64,000 nucleotides of DNA from Costus lasius (lineage: Eukaryota > Streptophyta > Magnoliopsida > Zingiberales > Costaceae). Shown here piece after piece: positions 44,859 through 57,552 of the stretch. The DNA is taken from the NCBI GenBank assembly GCA_027563935.2, contig CM050447.1, positions 79,283,461 through 79,347,460 of the forward strand, in the 5' to 3' direction. The notes beneath the pieces are model-generated. The model was not told the DNA's origin. It was given only the letters and a program-made list of their open reading frames with translations, and did not search any database. The position numbers were made by a program, and so were the translations under genes. Positions within the stretch are counted from its first letter, which is position 1, and every line of letters begins with the position of its first letter.

Positions 44859-46378
44859 TACTTGCGAGAAACACAAGGTGTACGTTTGCTTGTGTGAAAA
44901 ATTTTTGGAAAATATTTCGTTCATCCATGCGCGTTTAACCTAGAAGGCGCTTTCATCCAAACTTCTTTCATCAATTTTTATGGCCGAAATTTGGATTGTG
45001 TTTATGATGGATTTAAGACCAAAGGCGCACGTAGTTTTGTCAAGTAGGACGGGCATTGTGTCTTCGGACTGGCCAGGTCTCTTGATCTGACAAAATTGCC
45101 AACCGATAGGGTCCATGAAATCATCATGAAACTTGATCCCAATTTTAGCATAAATTTGATAAAGAGAGTGCTTTGGATGGAGTTGGCGCATAAGAGGATA
45201 AAATTTGATTTTTACGGTATTTCAAATTTTATACATGCGCCACTTGTCTCTTCTATGGGTTGATATGGTCATAGCGAGTGCCCTCCTGTGTTATGATGTG
45301 GAAGCATGTTTCCACCTGTGATGAATGCTTGTAAAATCTTTCTACCACCTGCATGTGGTTCTCCCCCTTCTTGATGTAAAATTTTTATCTTTCCTTAGAA
45401 TAGATGTAGAATTGTTTACATGAGATAGGTTAAGGTTCATCAAAGACAACAAGGAGCCTTATTCAATCGGAGTCAGAAGTGGCGCCAGCTTTGGAAGCAT
45501 GGTGATGGACTTACGGCTGAAGGAAGGACACTTGCTTTCGGCTTTTGGCATGGGCTGATTTGCTTCAGGGACTCGCAACCCTTGGATGCACAATAACATG
45601 TCACATGGCTCGTGACAAGTTATGTGTATGAAAAGGGCTATGACCATATCGACCAAAATAGCATGCCTGTGATGGTTTATTATTTTGTCCATAGCATGCC
45701 TGTGATGTTTTTCCTTTGCTGCCTGAACCATAGGAAAATTGCATGCTAGAAAAGAATAAAACAAACATGCAAAAACTCTCAATACAATATCAAGTCGATA
45801 GCCTTCTAACGCGTAGCCCTCATCAAACTATCGATCGGTGGTGTTGTGAACTGTTTCCCATCCTCGTGGGACACACCCACTTATCTTTAGAAGGTGTGTA
45901 GTGATAATGATTTCCCCAGTCCAGTTTTAACCTGGGCGTGCCTTCGCAAGGAAATTTGTTGGCCCTGGGCATAACGGTTAGGACCAGACTTGACTAGTTT
46001 TTCATATGTCAATGACATGATGAATTACTGGAGGCAGCTGTTGAGAGGATAGGGTTCTGTGTTGTATCCAGCCCTCGCTAGACACAGGGCGCCTAGTCTG
46101 TCTTAACTAAGAGGAATTGTGCATGGCACAATTGGCTGGCATGCCTACCTAAGGAAGCATGAGACTCTCTGTGCATCTCAACTCACCCTCGTGAGTCGCG
46201 GAGACCTTATGTGAAATTAGGATCCTACTCACTTATTTCCATGTTGAGTTTGAGAGTTCTCAACTTGTTTTGGAAGTAGTGGGAGCATAGCATTTAATTT
46301 AAAGTCCTTGTTAAATGCTTTATCATTGTACTTACTTTACTTATTTGCTTATTGTAGAAGGCATCTCCTGATCTAAGA
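44859..46378 (+). other. Copia 2 leader
   Basis: About 1.5 kb without a coding region. 45790-46210 is the block that is well conserved with the outer copia leader (25745-26160). Confidence 0.7.
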
Positions 46379-46672
46379 TTGAAACTTTATAAACATAAAC
46401 TGGATGGGACAAATTGGACAAAATGGTTCAAGATTTTGTCCAAGATACTGAAACAAGAAAATAAGGTGCATCTTCTTGAAAGACCTCCATCCCAGCCCAG
46501 TGTGTATTTCACTAATGACTGGGAGTGGAATGTCTATCTTGAACATTGTGAAGATAACGAACAGTACACTGCTCTTGTCTTAGAGTGCATGACCCCAGAG
46601 GTCAAGGTTGAATGTGATGAGATGGGGATCTATGATCTAATCATACATCTCAAAGGTCTCTTCACACCATGA
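46379..46672 (+). pseudogene. gag: Copia 2 gag remnant
   Basis: A 97-residue open stretch, LDGTNWTKWFKILSKIL.. and ..KVHLLERPPSQPS.., has the pattern of a copia Gag N-terminus, but I see no ATG at its start and it ends at TGA 46670-46672. It is only distantly similar to the gag of the outer copia. The zinc knuckle is not visible downstream. Confidence 0.7.
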
Positions 46673-49617
46673 TCAGGAGAGTTCTGTTGGATCTTCAGAA
46701 TGTGTGCCTGAATCTGAGAAAGACCATGGTTCTGTATCTTCGAAGCTAATACTTCGGAAGACTGAGAATGCATGGGTATTTCGAAGAGGATTGATGGCCA
46801 AGAAGAGCATGGCAAAGAGGAAGGGATGTAATCCATCCGCTTCAGGTATTGTGTTACCGAGGTCTTTTGTCTACTTCTTATTCATGGGTACTGGGTACCG
46901 TATGAGAGGCTCACATATGTTTTACATGTGCAGGAGCTCAAAAGAAGTAGGACGAAGAGGCTTGATGGGATCAACTCTCGGGTCAGGGACGGAGCATTGG
47001 ATGCTGCTGTTGATATCATCTCACTGCCTTGAAGACTTTATATAGAACTTTGCTATTATTGTATCAGCTTATGTATTAGAACATCATTCCTTTTGGAAAG
47101 GACTTCAGTTTGAAATAATAAATAATATTTTTCTTTAATCTGAGATGTTCTATTGAAGTGATACAGTTGAAAATAGTTTGTGGTTCTATATATGACACAA
47201 GATCAGGTCTAATGATTCAATAAACATCCTCTTATAGCATTGTCTCTTGAACCATAGAACAATGGTCACATCCAAAAGTCCATGGACTATTGGGATCATT
47301 GTCCTCATAGGACTATGATACATGTGAGCCTAGTTCAAAGGAACAATGTGACAGATGCTGCCTTCACCGAAAAGGGTGGAAGGAGTAGTGACTTGTTGGA
47401 TCTATTACACAACAATGTAAGTGGACCCATGTAAACAAGCACTAAGAGGAGTTATATACTTCATTAGGTGTGGGTATGCCTTACGCAACCCAAGAACTTT
47501 GCAAAAATCCAAGAAGTTCACAAATGAAGTATTGAGTCAAATTGAAGGATCTATTAAAGCACCTTGATTGGATCAAGATGATTAGTGGAGAATTTGATGA
47601 CTGTCCTAAGAAGTATGGAGTTATCTCGTAGCTTGCTTAGTACACCACTGTGTGGTGAATTTCAAAGAAAGGAAAAGGGAACACATTGGATGTGGATTCC
47701 ATCTTTGAATAGTCATGCAAATATACTACTATCATGCCATGCAAACAGATGTACTGCTACTCCATAAGAAAATGTCTAAGTTAGCTTTTGAGTTGAGAAC
47801 TGCAAATATCCCATTTCTTCAAAGGAATTGGGAATGTAATGTGCAGTAGTTCAAAAGTATGTATTTGTGGTGCACTATAGAGTGCTAATTCTATCCCATG
47901 GAGAACAAAATATTTGTTGCTCAAAATGCTGTCTCTCTTGAGAAAGTATTTCTTTTGAAAGAAGCTAGTTGGAGTAGATTTGATTTGGACAAGGTCCAGA
48001 ATCAACCACAATATAATTAGACACACATAGAGCAAAATCTCACATATAGGTTGAAAGTCAACCTGAGGTTCAAGTAACACAGGAATAACATAAGTCTGGA
48101 TCGATTCGATATGCTGGGCATGACGAATTTTTCATCAAGCATGAACCTAAGACTTATGAGGAAATGGAAGCAGTTGGTGGACCAGATTCCAAGAAATGGC
48201 TAAGGGCCATGAGAACCATAATGGACTCCATGTCTGCTAATCAAGTTTGGGACTTGGATGAGCTGCCAAAAGGGGTAATTCCCACAGGCTATAAATAAAT
48301 CTTCTAGAAAGATAGACATGGAAGGTAACATTGTTACCTTAAAAAGCAAGCTAGTGAACAGAAATTTCAGGCAAATCCACTGGGTGGGTAATGATGAAAT
48401 TTTCACCAACAGCTAAGTTTTAAGTCCATTAGGGATCTGCTTGTTATAATTGCATGATCAATTATGACATCTTGTTATGATAACTGCTTTTCTTGCATGG
48501 ACATCTGAAAAGATATCTATAAAGAATTAGCCAGAAAGTTTTCATATCAAGGCCATTTAGATATGCATGATGTTATGCAAGGATGTTTGAAATAGCCTGT
48601 GTTTACAAGAAGATCAGTGGGAGCACCTTAGTAGTATTTCTTGTCTAGATGATTGATGATATTCTCCTCACATGGAATAACATCTCAGCTCTTCACATAG
48701 TGAAGAAAAAGAAAGATATGTATTTCGAGAAGAATGATCTAGGGAATGGTGCCTACATCCTAGGCATGAGGATCTATAAATAGAGATCCAAGAAAGTCAT
48801 TGCCCTTTAGTCAATCTATGTTCATCCAAGAGTTTCTGGAGAGGATTAAATTGGATGATTCCAAATATTGATACCTTCCAGGAAGATATGGTCTGAGTCT
48901 CTCAAAGATGTTGTGTCCTGTGGCACAGCTGGAGAGTAATAACATGGGTCTAAAATCCTGATACATGGTGTGTAGGATGGATCATATTTTGAATAATATA
49001 CTCAAGACCATTTGTGGCAAATGCTTGGAGCATAGCCAGCAAGTTTCAATCAGATCTTAGTGTTTAACACTAGAAAGCTGTGAAAGCAATCCTTATATAT
49101 ATACTTGGGAAGTATGAAGGATTGGAGTCTAGTCTATGATAGACATGAAAGAATTTTGTGTACAGGGGTACACTGACACTTCGTTCCAGTCTAGTGACTA
49201 TTGATCACAGCCAGGATTTGAGCTTTGCCTTGTTATGGTGTTATGTGCTGAAAGAGCATTATGCAAACCAAAGTGGCAAGATTCTACAAATAAGGCTGAG
49301 TACATTGCAGCTCCTTGTGGCAGCCAAGGAGGTAGCTTCATTCATTTGAACTTGATCTAGTTCATAGTGCTTGATGGTCCAGTATAGTTCTTACTGGGAC
49401 CATAGCATGAGAGAAGGAACTTAATGCTCAAGTATGTACTGCAGCATATCATCTGATCTTAGAGATCATGGATAAGGATGATGATCAAATTTGTTAAAAT
49501 AAACACAGATAGCAATATGGAAAAACCCACTGACCTAGCCTCTGGCGCAGCGGAAGCTAAATGGGTCATACTAGAGACATTGGAACTGACTAAACATCAG
49601 TTGTCCTTGGTCTTAGT
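46673..49617 (+). pseudogene. pol: Copia 2 degenerate protease-integrase-RT-RNase H
   Basis: Traces appear in copia order in several frames with many stops. A protease-like TGYRMRGSH is near 46880. Pre-integrase and integrase-like nucleotides lie at 47215-47560, and the integrase tail ..IFVAQNAVSLEKVFLL.. is near 47905-47960. RT-like ..ANQVWDLDELPKG.. is near 48235 and ..KSKLVNRNFRQIHW.. near 48340. An RNase H-like segment is at 49170-49350, and the terminal ..PTDLASGAAEAKW.. is near 49528. None can be functional. Confidence 0.75.
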
Positions 49618-49630
49618 GCAAGTGGGAGAT
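49618..49630 (+). other. Copia 2 polypurine tract
   Basis: CAAGTGGGAGAT runs directly into the TGTTGGTG start of the 3' LTR. The same tract precedes the copia 3 LTR at about 60812-60823. Confidence 0.85.
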
Positions 49631-51853
49631 TGTTGGTGTATATGCCCTAAAGACCAATGTATGGACATGGTCAGGCATTGTTTGAATGTACTTTGATAGA
49701 ACTATTACTCTTTATATAGGCATGGTCGTTATTATGCAGACTTCTCTACCTGCGTTGATGTATTGAGTTGCATAAATAATGTCCCAGGAGTTTGGATTAG
49801 ATCCGTTCTCATAAGCTATCCCCAGACAAGGTACCTTAGCGGATATGTGACAGCTTTGGTACATGTGAGACTGGTGTATGGGCTGGTTATGTGCGGGGCA
49901 CAGTAACGCAGACATACAGGTGCATTAGATGCACTAGAGTGATCCACCGTGAGGATTGACTTGTCTAGTCAACAAGTCAATCTCACATGCAAGAGGTTTG
50001 CATTGATCCTTAGACTTGAGGTATTCATGTCTAGATTTGATGATGGGTATGCTTTAATACAGTCTTACGTCTCTCCGTAATTGGGAGACCAAAACGACTA
50101 TCATTGGGCATGTCATAAGTCACGTAGAGACATGGATGACCAATAGTAGGATTTGCCCCTTCCTTCAGAGGAAGCATGATATCCACCTAGGGGCGCCCCA
50201 CCTTATTGGTGCATGACAGGAAAGTGTGGCCACACTTGTTAAGTCATGACCAATGCATTGGATAATAAACTTGAGACTAATCCAATGGCAGGATATCAGC
50301 TTAGGCAAAGGGATCTGTAATGCAATAGGAATCCTCGTTGCTTGTTAGGAGTTGTTGCCATAATGACTTAAGTCCTATGACATGGGTAGTAGTGATGTGT
50401 TGCTAGATACCCCTCACTACTTATGATGTTTACATCATTGCCATCGTCATATGGATCCTACGGGGTCACACGCAATAGACTCTTGACGTTGCTTTAATCA
50501 GAAGCCTTAGGATCAAGTTATTGGATAACTTGGATCCATTTGGAAGATTTCATCAGCGCCAATGGGCCTGATGAGTTGGAAGAAAGTTATTGGAGCCAAA
50601 CTTCATTTTTGGCAGGTTGACCCAAAATTGACCTAGATTGGTCACATTTGGATTAGGGTTGCATTGGATTAGATCCAATGGCTTAATCAACCCATGCCAT
50701 GAAGTTTGGGCTAGCTCATTATCCAATGAGGCCTAATAATTAGTTGTCATGAATAGGAATTGGCTTAAGAGGGTATAATGGGGAGAAATCTCACCCCATT
50801 GGCGCCTAGGGGCATAATGGGGTGAGGGAGGCACCTTTGCTTCATTATGGAAGTAAAGGGCGCCTAGCCCTTCTTCCTTGGATGGAATGCTTGCCTCTAA
50901 GGCAAGTCTTGGGGCTGATATGGCTTGATAACTTTTATGGGAAGTTCCTAGGCGCATATGGACATAGGGAAGAGGTATATGGTAATGTCTTGGAGACTTA
51001 CCTTACCTCAAACCCTAGTTTCTCCCAAAACACCACCCTAGCCGAATTCTTCATGCATGTTGCGCCTAGCCACTTAGCCTTTGATGGTAAGAATGCATTT
51101 GAGGCATGTCTTGGGCTGATATAGTGCTTGGACTTTTATGGATAGGTTGAATGAGGTTTATGGTAATGTCTTGGAGACTTTCCTTACTTCAAGACACCTC
51201 ATCCTAGCCTTACACTTGGCATGATCCTAGCCCTTGCTCAAACCGCCTCTAGTCCTATTTATAGGACCCATTGTCGCCCTCTCTAGTTGATGAACACTTG
51301 GAGATGTGAACACATATAGAGGGGCGAAAGCAAGGGTAAAGGGCGATAACATCAAAGTGGTGGAACCGTTCTTCCTACAAGTGACCGCAAGTCTTCTTCT
51401 TCCTCTCTTCTTGGCGTGATTTGAAGAAGGACTTGGTGGCGCAATTTCCCCTAATCTTCCTCAAGGCCGAAACTCATCTTCTCCCTCTTCTCTTGGAGTG
51501 AAGAGGATAAGGAGTTGGCGGCATCTTCCTTGCACTTGGCGCATGAACCTTGGAGGTGGCGCAAGAGGAGTGAAGCAACTATAAGGCTTGATTCTCTTCC
51601 CGAGGCTAGCACCAAGCGTGGAAGGGAGCAACGATCAAGGAGTCGACGCGTGGATGCTTGTAGAGGGCGAACACTTGGGCGCCTTCAACATGGCTTCGAC
51701 ATCTAGACAAGCAAAAGAGGTACATCTCTAACACATCCTTGTGTCTTCTTTCTCGCATGGATCCTTGGGACCGGAATGTGTTTCGGGTGTTATGCTTCTT
51801 CCGCTGCGTCCTAGGACTGCAAAATTTTAAATTACACCCGGCATTCCCTAACA
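49631..51853 (+). repeat. Copia 2 3' LTR
   Basis: This LTR is 2223 bp and identical in length to the 5' LTR once the 41-bp duplication is removed. It ends ..GGCATTCCCTAACA. Confidence 0.92.
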
Positions 51854-51920
51854 CTTGTTATAATGACTCTTATGATGGCAACATAGACTTTTTGATTGAA
51901 TGAATATCCCCATAGTACAT

Positions 51921-53362
51921 TGATAGGCATACCGTAAGTGCACGGTTCTATTGCGTATTAAAAGTATCGAATCTTACAGGGACTAGGGAGTCAAGTACCA
52001 ATTTATCAATCATTCATTAGCTAGGCAATCAAGTAATGATGAGATTGTGCTTACTCTAATTGCAAGAAATAAAAATCGAACAGATATAGGGCAAGCGAAG
52101 GTGTGAAAATATTGAGAGAAAATTAGAGTTTTAGGTTTCACTACACTTATGAATAGGGAAAAATGATGTGAATAGCCGTAGTTTGTTCATTCAATGTTCT
52201 TAAGGGAATTCTTCCTAGTGTATAGATCATCCCCTCTCCGACTACTGGTATCTAACTTAGCCTAAGTCTCTTTCTTTTGTGGCTTACCCAGCTATGTAGA
52301 TCCAATGAGCTTCGTGAAGAATTATTAATTCTTAAGTAGTTTCAACCTATGTTCATGGTCGAAAATACAAGTTCAATTTAAGGGATTCTAACATTGTGGT
52401 TCACCTCTCGGTCCATCCCACAATGTCTGAAACATAAAAATACGTAGCCACCATATAAATATGAGATAGTTGCAACAACGATTGAATAAGAGCAAAGGAA
52501 AATTCAAGCAAAGTACTAATTAAACATCATTAACATCCAACATCTTTACAGGGGCTACGCCCAAACCCCGAAAAGAGACTTATGCTATAACTTTCATCAT
52601 AAAATACATCAAATTTCTTAAGAAAATCAAATCAAACTGGAGAAAAGGCTAGATCTACAATGGGAGAGGATAAAGCTCGATCTTCGGCATCAAAACGGGG
52701 TAGAAATCGCACCGAAACAACCTCTCGAAGTTGTATTTGTTGCTTGAACCCTAGTCATCACCATTTGCCCAAGATCTCCCAATCCACTCTATGAAAACAT
52801 CCGATCCATGTCCCAAAACGTCCGTAGCCAAGTTAGGAAGTTCCTCTCCAATTTTTCCAAAATTTCATTCTATGAATAGCAAGAATCAGGTGAAAAACCG
52901 AACAGGTATCGAATATGCGAACATCTTCACGGCATGCATGGATGCACAACCATGCCCATGAAGATGTTGGCAAAATCTAAAAATGCATTACTGGACTCTT
53001 CATGGCCATGCATGGATGCATGGGCATGCCTGTGAAGACCTCGATTAAGTCTAGGAACGCAGGATGATGCACGGCCGTATATCTCTTCACACTCTAGGCC
53101 ATGATCTTTGTAGAGGGCTCCGTTTTGTCTGAAATTTGACATGCAGCTTCGATTCATCATAAGAAATTATCCCATATCTTCAAATCCTCCAAATTCTATT
53201 AATTTTGGGTGATAATACCTACATCTATATAAAACCATGGAGAAGTGAAGATTCCGAATAATATGAAGCATTTAAGCAGATAAATGGGACAAAACTATGC
53301 ATTTAACTCTAAAATAATAAAAAAAACTAATCCGCAATGTGCTATATATATGCATGGTATCA
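51921..53362 (-). repeat. Gypsy LTR of a related family, reversed, no clear TSD
   Basis: A 1442-bp unit starts TGATACCATGC in the sense direction (53362) and ends ..CTTACGGTATGCCTATCA (51921). Its 3' part resembles the element 1 LTR ('gcaagtgcac', 'gggactaggg', 'taggtttcac' motifs). Flanks are TACAT and TATGT, which do not match. It carries two CATG-rich hairpin modules (52922-52966 and 52998-53037) where element 1 and 2 have the TACGG palindromes. It is either a solo LTR with a decayed TSD or the remaining LTR of a deleted element. Confidence 0.7.
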
Positions 53363-53588
53363 TATGTCACTCTAGAATAATTGGCAAACTGCTAGGTGAG
53401 CGGGAGTAATGACTCGTCTGAAAGAAATCATTACCTAGCCCGTCACAAACGGTTCATCGTAAGGGCACATCAAGTCAATTGATGGCTGTCAGTTTGCCAA
53501 AAACTGAAAGTTTGAGTGTTGCTCACTTATAATTCATGTTCTTGTTTCTCTCTGCTTATACTCCTCTATCCATGCAGGAACTTCTACA
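53363..53588 (+). other. Gypsy gag upstream region
   Basis: Non-coding sequence directly upstream of a gypsy gag-like frame. It contains 'gctaggtgagcgggagtaat' and 'ctagcccgtcacaaacgg'. It is probably the leader of a decayed plus-strand gypsy element. Confidence 0.4.
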
Positions 53589-53918
53589 ATGACAACTAAG
53601 GTGAATATTGTCATTGAGGGAGAACCGAACATTGCACCTGGCATTCTTTTTGGCTCTATCTTTGAGGTGGCGAATATCGTCTATACTCCACCAAAAGAGT
53701 CGAGAGTCATTAAGAAATGTAAGGTTGGTACATACACAACTCTACAAAAGACATAGACAAGAAAGATGTTCAAGCGAAAGGTGTGGGTGAAAAAGGTAGA
53801 AATTGCAATGATCAAAGAGGCCACTACTATGTCTCAAGTAGAAGATCCATCTTTTACCATCATTGGGGGCAAGCTTTGTATGGCTGGTCCGGAGCAAACT
53901 AGAAAACAAGAACGATAG
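53589..53918 (+). pseudogene. gag: Gypsy (Tat-like) gag, N-terminal remnant
   Basis: A frame from ATG 53589 encodes MTTKVNIVIEGEPNIAPG.. for 55 residues to TAG 53754-53756, then stays open in the same frame to TAG 53916-53918 (..SQVEDPSFTIIGGKLC..). I do not recognise a domain in this N-terminal region; its place just before a Retrotrans_gag-like core suggests it is the same polyprotein. Confidence 0.45.
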
Positions 53919-54479
53919 AGTTTAAGGAAGAAGAAAGCTTGGCTCTCAAAACAAAATCATGTGTTCCCCACGAACATCAATCAGCAAAAATTCTAAGGCC
54001 GAGTGTGCTTATTAAAAAATTAATACCAACATTTGCTTGAATTGGAGCACAACTCAAACACTATAGAGGGACTACATTTGTAGCCAAGTCAAAGGAAGAG
54101 GTTGCACCCGGAGGAACTCGCTAGGGTTCCTAAGAAAACTTTGGCTCAGACCATATATGAGGTTTACAAAAAAGCTAAGAGCGCTTTGGCCGCCTAGCGC
54201 TCTCACTCTAACAAAAGACATAGGAGATCAAATGATTATCTGGCCCACACTGTGCGTATGGTCGATCACATAGAAGAACCAGGCCAAGGTTCTAATGATG
54301 ACACAATAAATAGATATTAGAAAATCTTAAAGGGAAAAAGTTGGCCTCTATTATTTGTAGAGAGCTTGACAAGAGGCACAACACTGGGTCTCCTTCTTTA
54401 TGATTCTGAGAGCGAGAAGAGGATCCAGTTATGGTTTCCTGTCCTTTGTTTCAACCAACTAATGTAAGAGATGGAATCA

Positions 54480-55242
54480 TAGCTGAACTAAGGAGGTAGC
54501 TTGAGAAGAGGGATAGGGACATGGACGTCCTAATGGTGAACTTTGCAGTTGTAACTGATGTCTTGACTAAAACCCAACAGAAAATGGCACAGCATGAGAC
54601 AGTACCAACTAGCCTCCCCCACATGTCTTTGTCACTGGCTTGATAAGAAATTGTCGTTCCTTCCTTGATAATGAAGGATGTGCAGGATCTAGAGGCATAT
54701 CAACTAAGGCTCATGGAGGTCGGTAAATCGATGCACAACAAAAAGACGGGAAGACCCTACCCTCTATAATTTGATGACATACCACACCTTAGGGGGTACA
54801 CAATACCCAATTTTAAGACATTTAATGGGATTAGTAATCCAGAGGAGCACATTGCCTATTTTGTTGCTACATGTGGGAACACAGGAAGCAACAACACATT
54901 GTTATTATGATAGTTCCAACAAAGCCTCACAAATGTCGCTTTTGAGTGGTACTATTCTTTAGAAAGTGGATCAATTAGAATGTGGGCCGATATAGAAGAT
55001 GCATTTTGCATGAAATTAGCGGCAGTAAGTGACAAGATCACGATTGCTGATTTGGCAAATACTAAGAGAAAGAAAGATGAAACAGTCTCGAATTACATTA
55101 AATGGTGGTGCAATCTCAGCATCAAGTGCAAATAGCCATTGGAGCAGGCTCAAACTATGGGGCTGTTGGTGGAAAATATCGACAATTGGATGGTTCCTTT
55201 TCTTTACACCAATTGTATATTCACCTTTCAAGAATTGATAAC
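54480..55242 (+). pseudogene. gag: Gypsy (Tat-like) gag core, decayed
   Basis: A coiled-coil-like segment (LEKRDRDMDVLMVNF..) is followed from about 54765 by FDDIPHLRGYTIPNFKTFNG, NPEEHIAYFVATCGN, ..VAFEWYYSL.. and, after a frame change, ..SIRMWADIEDAFCMK.., ..VSNYIKWWCNLS.. and ..FTFQELITD. This is the pattern of the Retrotrans_gag capsid domain of plant Tat/Athila gypsy elements. Several stops and at least one frameshift kill it. It is cut by a gypsy LTR end at 55243. This locus shows the kind of full Gag that the short ORFs of elements 1 and 2 lack. Confidence 0.75.
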
Positions 55243-55869
55243 TGATGACACAAAAATTTATAGTATATTTTGTGTCACTTGATAGGTCTTTTGTGTCATA
55301 TTCATGCTCTTTTGCTTATTTTTATACCTTATTTATCAAATATTGCAGAATCTACACCTTTTCTGGTTTTTTTTTTTTATCATTTTCAAGTAAAAAGGCA
55401 CTATTTTAAGGCATTTTCAAGCAAATTCAGATGCATAGATGAATTCCCATCATCAAGAGAAGATCGCATGTCAAATTTCATGCAAATCAAAGCTTCAGAC
55501 CAAATTACGGTAGGGCCATAATATAAATCACGGTACCGTGGTTTAACTGAACCTACAGAACAAACCACAGCATTGCCGTAATTTCCGAGGACTATCGTAT
55601 TTTGGGTCGATTTCTGTACAGAAAGTTTCATAGACGTTACGCCACCGCCGTAACCAATATTACGGGCCATATTTTGAGGCAATTTCTGACCCGAAAGTTT
55701 TCAGAAAATATGGCCCGTGTCAAAGTTTACGGTGGTGCCGTAATTTTAGCAATTTTCTCTGTTCTGAATGCGCTTCAAAATACGGCCCGTGTAATTTCTT
55801 ACGGTCGTGCCGTATTTTTCATTAAACTCTCTAGTCGGAAATTCTACCAATTTATGGTAGTGCTCTGAT
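55243..55869 (+). repeat. Gypsy LTR 5' end, plus orientation
   Basis: TGATGACACAAAAATTTATAG begins at 55243 and the sequence follows the element 1/2 LTR pattern into a palindrome array (55505-55860, e.g. 'ttacgccaccgccgtaa', 'tacggtggtgccgtaa'). It then meets the inverted copy at 57553 across the solo LTR F. Confidence 0.8.
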
Positions 55870-57547
55870 TGAAAGTTCCCTAAATGGGGCGAAACCCTAA
55901 AGCATGCGCAAATAAGATTTGCATGGGCGGAATCTAGGGTTTCCTAGGATCGCATGCATGAATATATGATCAACTTGAAGATTGTATAGATCAAAAGAGA
56001 GATCATACCAATGCCATTTCTTGGATGGCGTCTTGGAAGCAAGAGGGCGAGTGGCTCTCCTCCAAAGCAATCACACACAAAGATGATTGATCGCCTACTC
56101 CTTGTCGATCCTTGTGCTAGCAAGGCTCCAAGGTGTCCTTTTGTGTGGAAGAGAAGAGATGTCTTTTCTTGGCTAACCGGATCTCCTCCTTGGCGTGAAG
56201 ACTCTCCACACGAGAGAGAGGCGTCGAGAGAAAGAGGCGAGAGAGAAGAATAGCACCACACCCACGAATGTAGAGGCGTTAACTAATTTGGAAAGCATGA
56301 CTTCCAAAAATAGTAAGCCCTCAACGTGTGATGCGTTCACTCCGATTGAACCATCGCATTTTCCTCTCCCATTGAACCATGCGCTCACTATGATGAGCCG
56401 GTTCAATTACATTTGGTTCAAAGACCAAATTAAGCCAAGCCTTGGTCTAGATCATATAAAACCAAAAGGTTCAAGATCTAACCATTCATCTCTTGATGCT
56501 TTTGATCTCATCGATCAAGCATCAATTCTCTCGATCGAAGGTTTCCGATCTCAAGCCCTAATCAATCAAACATGATCAGACCAGATCTCACTTACAATCA
56601 GAGTTTAAACTCCTTTAAACTGAACCAAAACAATTCAGTCCACACGATCTGACTCAAGTAAGCCATATCATCAAATTGTGCGACCCTAAGGGTTTCCTTT
56701 AAATGTCGGTAACGATAACTTACGTTATCACGATCAGTGAGGGGTATCTAGCGACACATCACTGTCTCCCGATATAAAGGAAAGAGTCTTCCAAGACTAC
56801 ACCCAAACCACAGCACAAGTGTGAACCCAAGTCACTTGACATATGTGTTTCCTTTGCCACTGGATGTTCTTATTGGACAAGCGTGTCAAGCCTGTAATTC
56901 CAATATGATGAGAATGATTAGATCAGATGAACATAGTCATCTGGGTATGGCCATACACTTTCTCAATCATCTCATCCAGGGGGCCCCTATAGAACATCAC
57001 ACTCCAAACAAGGAGACGGCAATCCTATATCTATCACTAGTGCCCTAACATGACTCATGCTCATTATCCAAGATAGTCTATAACCATTATGTTTTAAATG
57101 ATATTGAACTACCTCAAAACAATGCCAATCATCATTTAGAAACACAAGTGATCTCAAGTCAGAGGAAATATGCCACTTGTTTGCATATTAGGATGATTCA
57201 CATTGTGACAAGCAATTGAACATCCTAAGTAGGGTCTGTCCAGTACATCCAATGTACCCATGAGTCTACATCTTATTCCATGCTCGAAGCATCCTATAAG
57301 ATTAGAACACATATTAGTCTCAATCATATTAAGGCTGTCTCATGTTCACCAAGATATCTCGACTAAGGACAATACTGCATGTCAGCCAAGCTAAACACCA
57401 TTGAGACATTATTCAGAAGTATACATATTGCAGCAGATAATGTAACAACCTGAATAACAACCATTGCCTTTATAAACATAGAGTTTATACATGATACTGA
57501 TAACAACCCAAGGCCTCAAACATTAGCCTTAAGGGCATACCCCAACA
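55870..57547 (-). mobile_element. Solo copia-like LTR (LTR F), reversed
   Basis: A 1678-bp unit reads in the sense direction from TGTTGGGGTATGCCC (57547) to ..GGGAACTTTCA (55870). The perfect TSD CTGAT is at 55865-55869 and 57548-57552. It has no internal region. Its sequence differs from the copia 2 LTR, so it is a separate family. ORFs of 77-126 residues inside it overlap one another and have no domain. Confidence 0.85.
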
Positions 57548-57552
57548 CTGAT

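Larger units (their letters stand above)
42582..51853 (+). mobile_element. Copia 2: complete Ty1/copia-like element with dead coding region
   Basis: The TSD CTTGT is at 42577-42581 and 51854-51858. LTRs are 42582-44845 and 49631-51853. A perfect initiator tRNA-Met PBS, a conserved leader, a gag remnant, heavily stopped pol sequence and a clean polypurine tract follow in order. By eye the two LTRs differ by about 35-40 substitutions in 2.2 kb plus one 41-bp duplication. The interior is far more decayed than that, so it was probably already dead when this copy inserted. Confidence 0.92.

Noticed and set aside
51921..53362. Confirmed solo LTR with TSD
   Set aside because: Flanks TACAT and TATGT do not match, so insertion boundaries are not proven.
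54480..55242. Intact gypsy Gag gene
   Set aside because: Stops at about 54900-54920 and later, and at least one frameshift.
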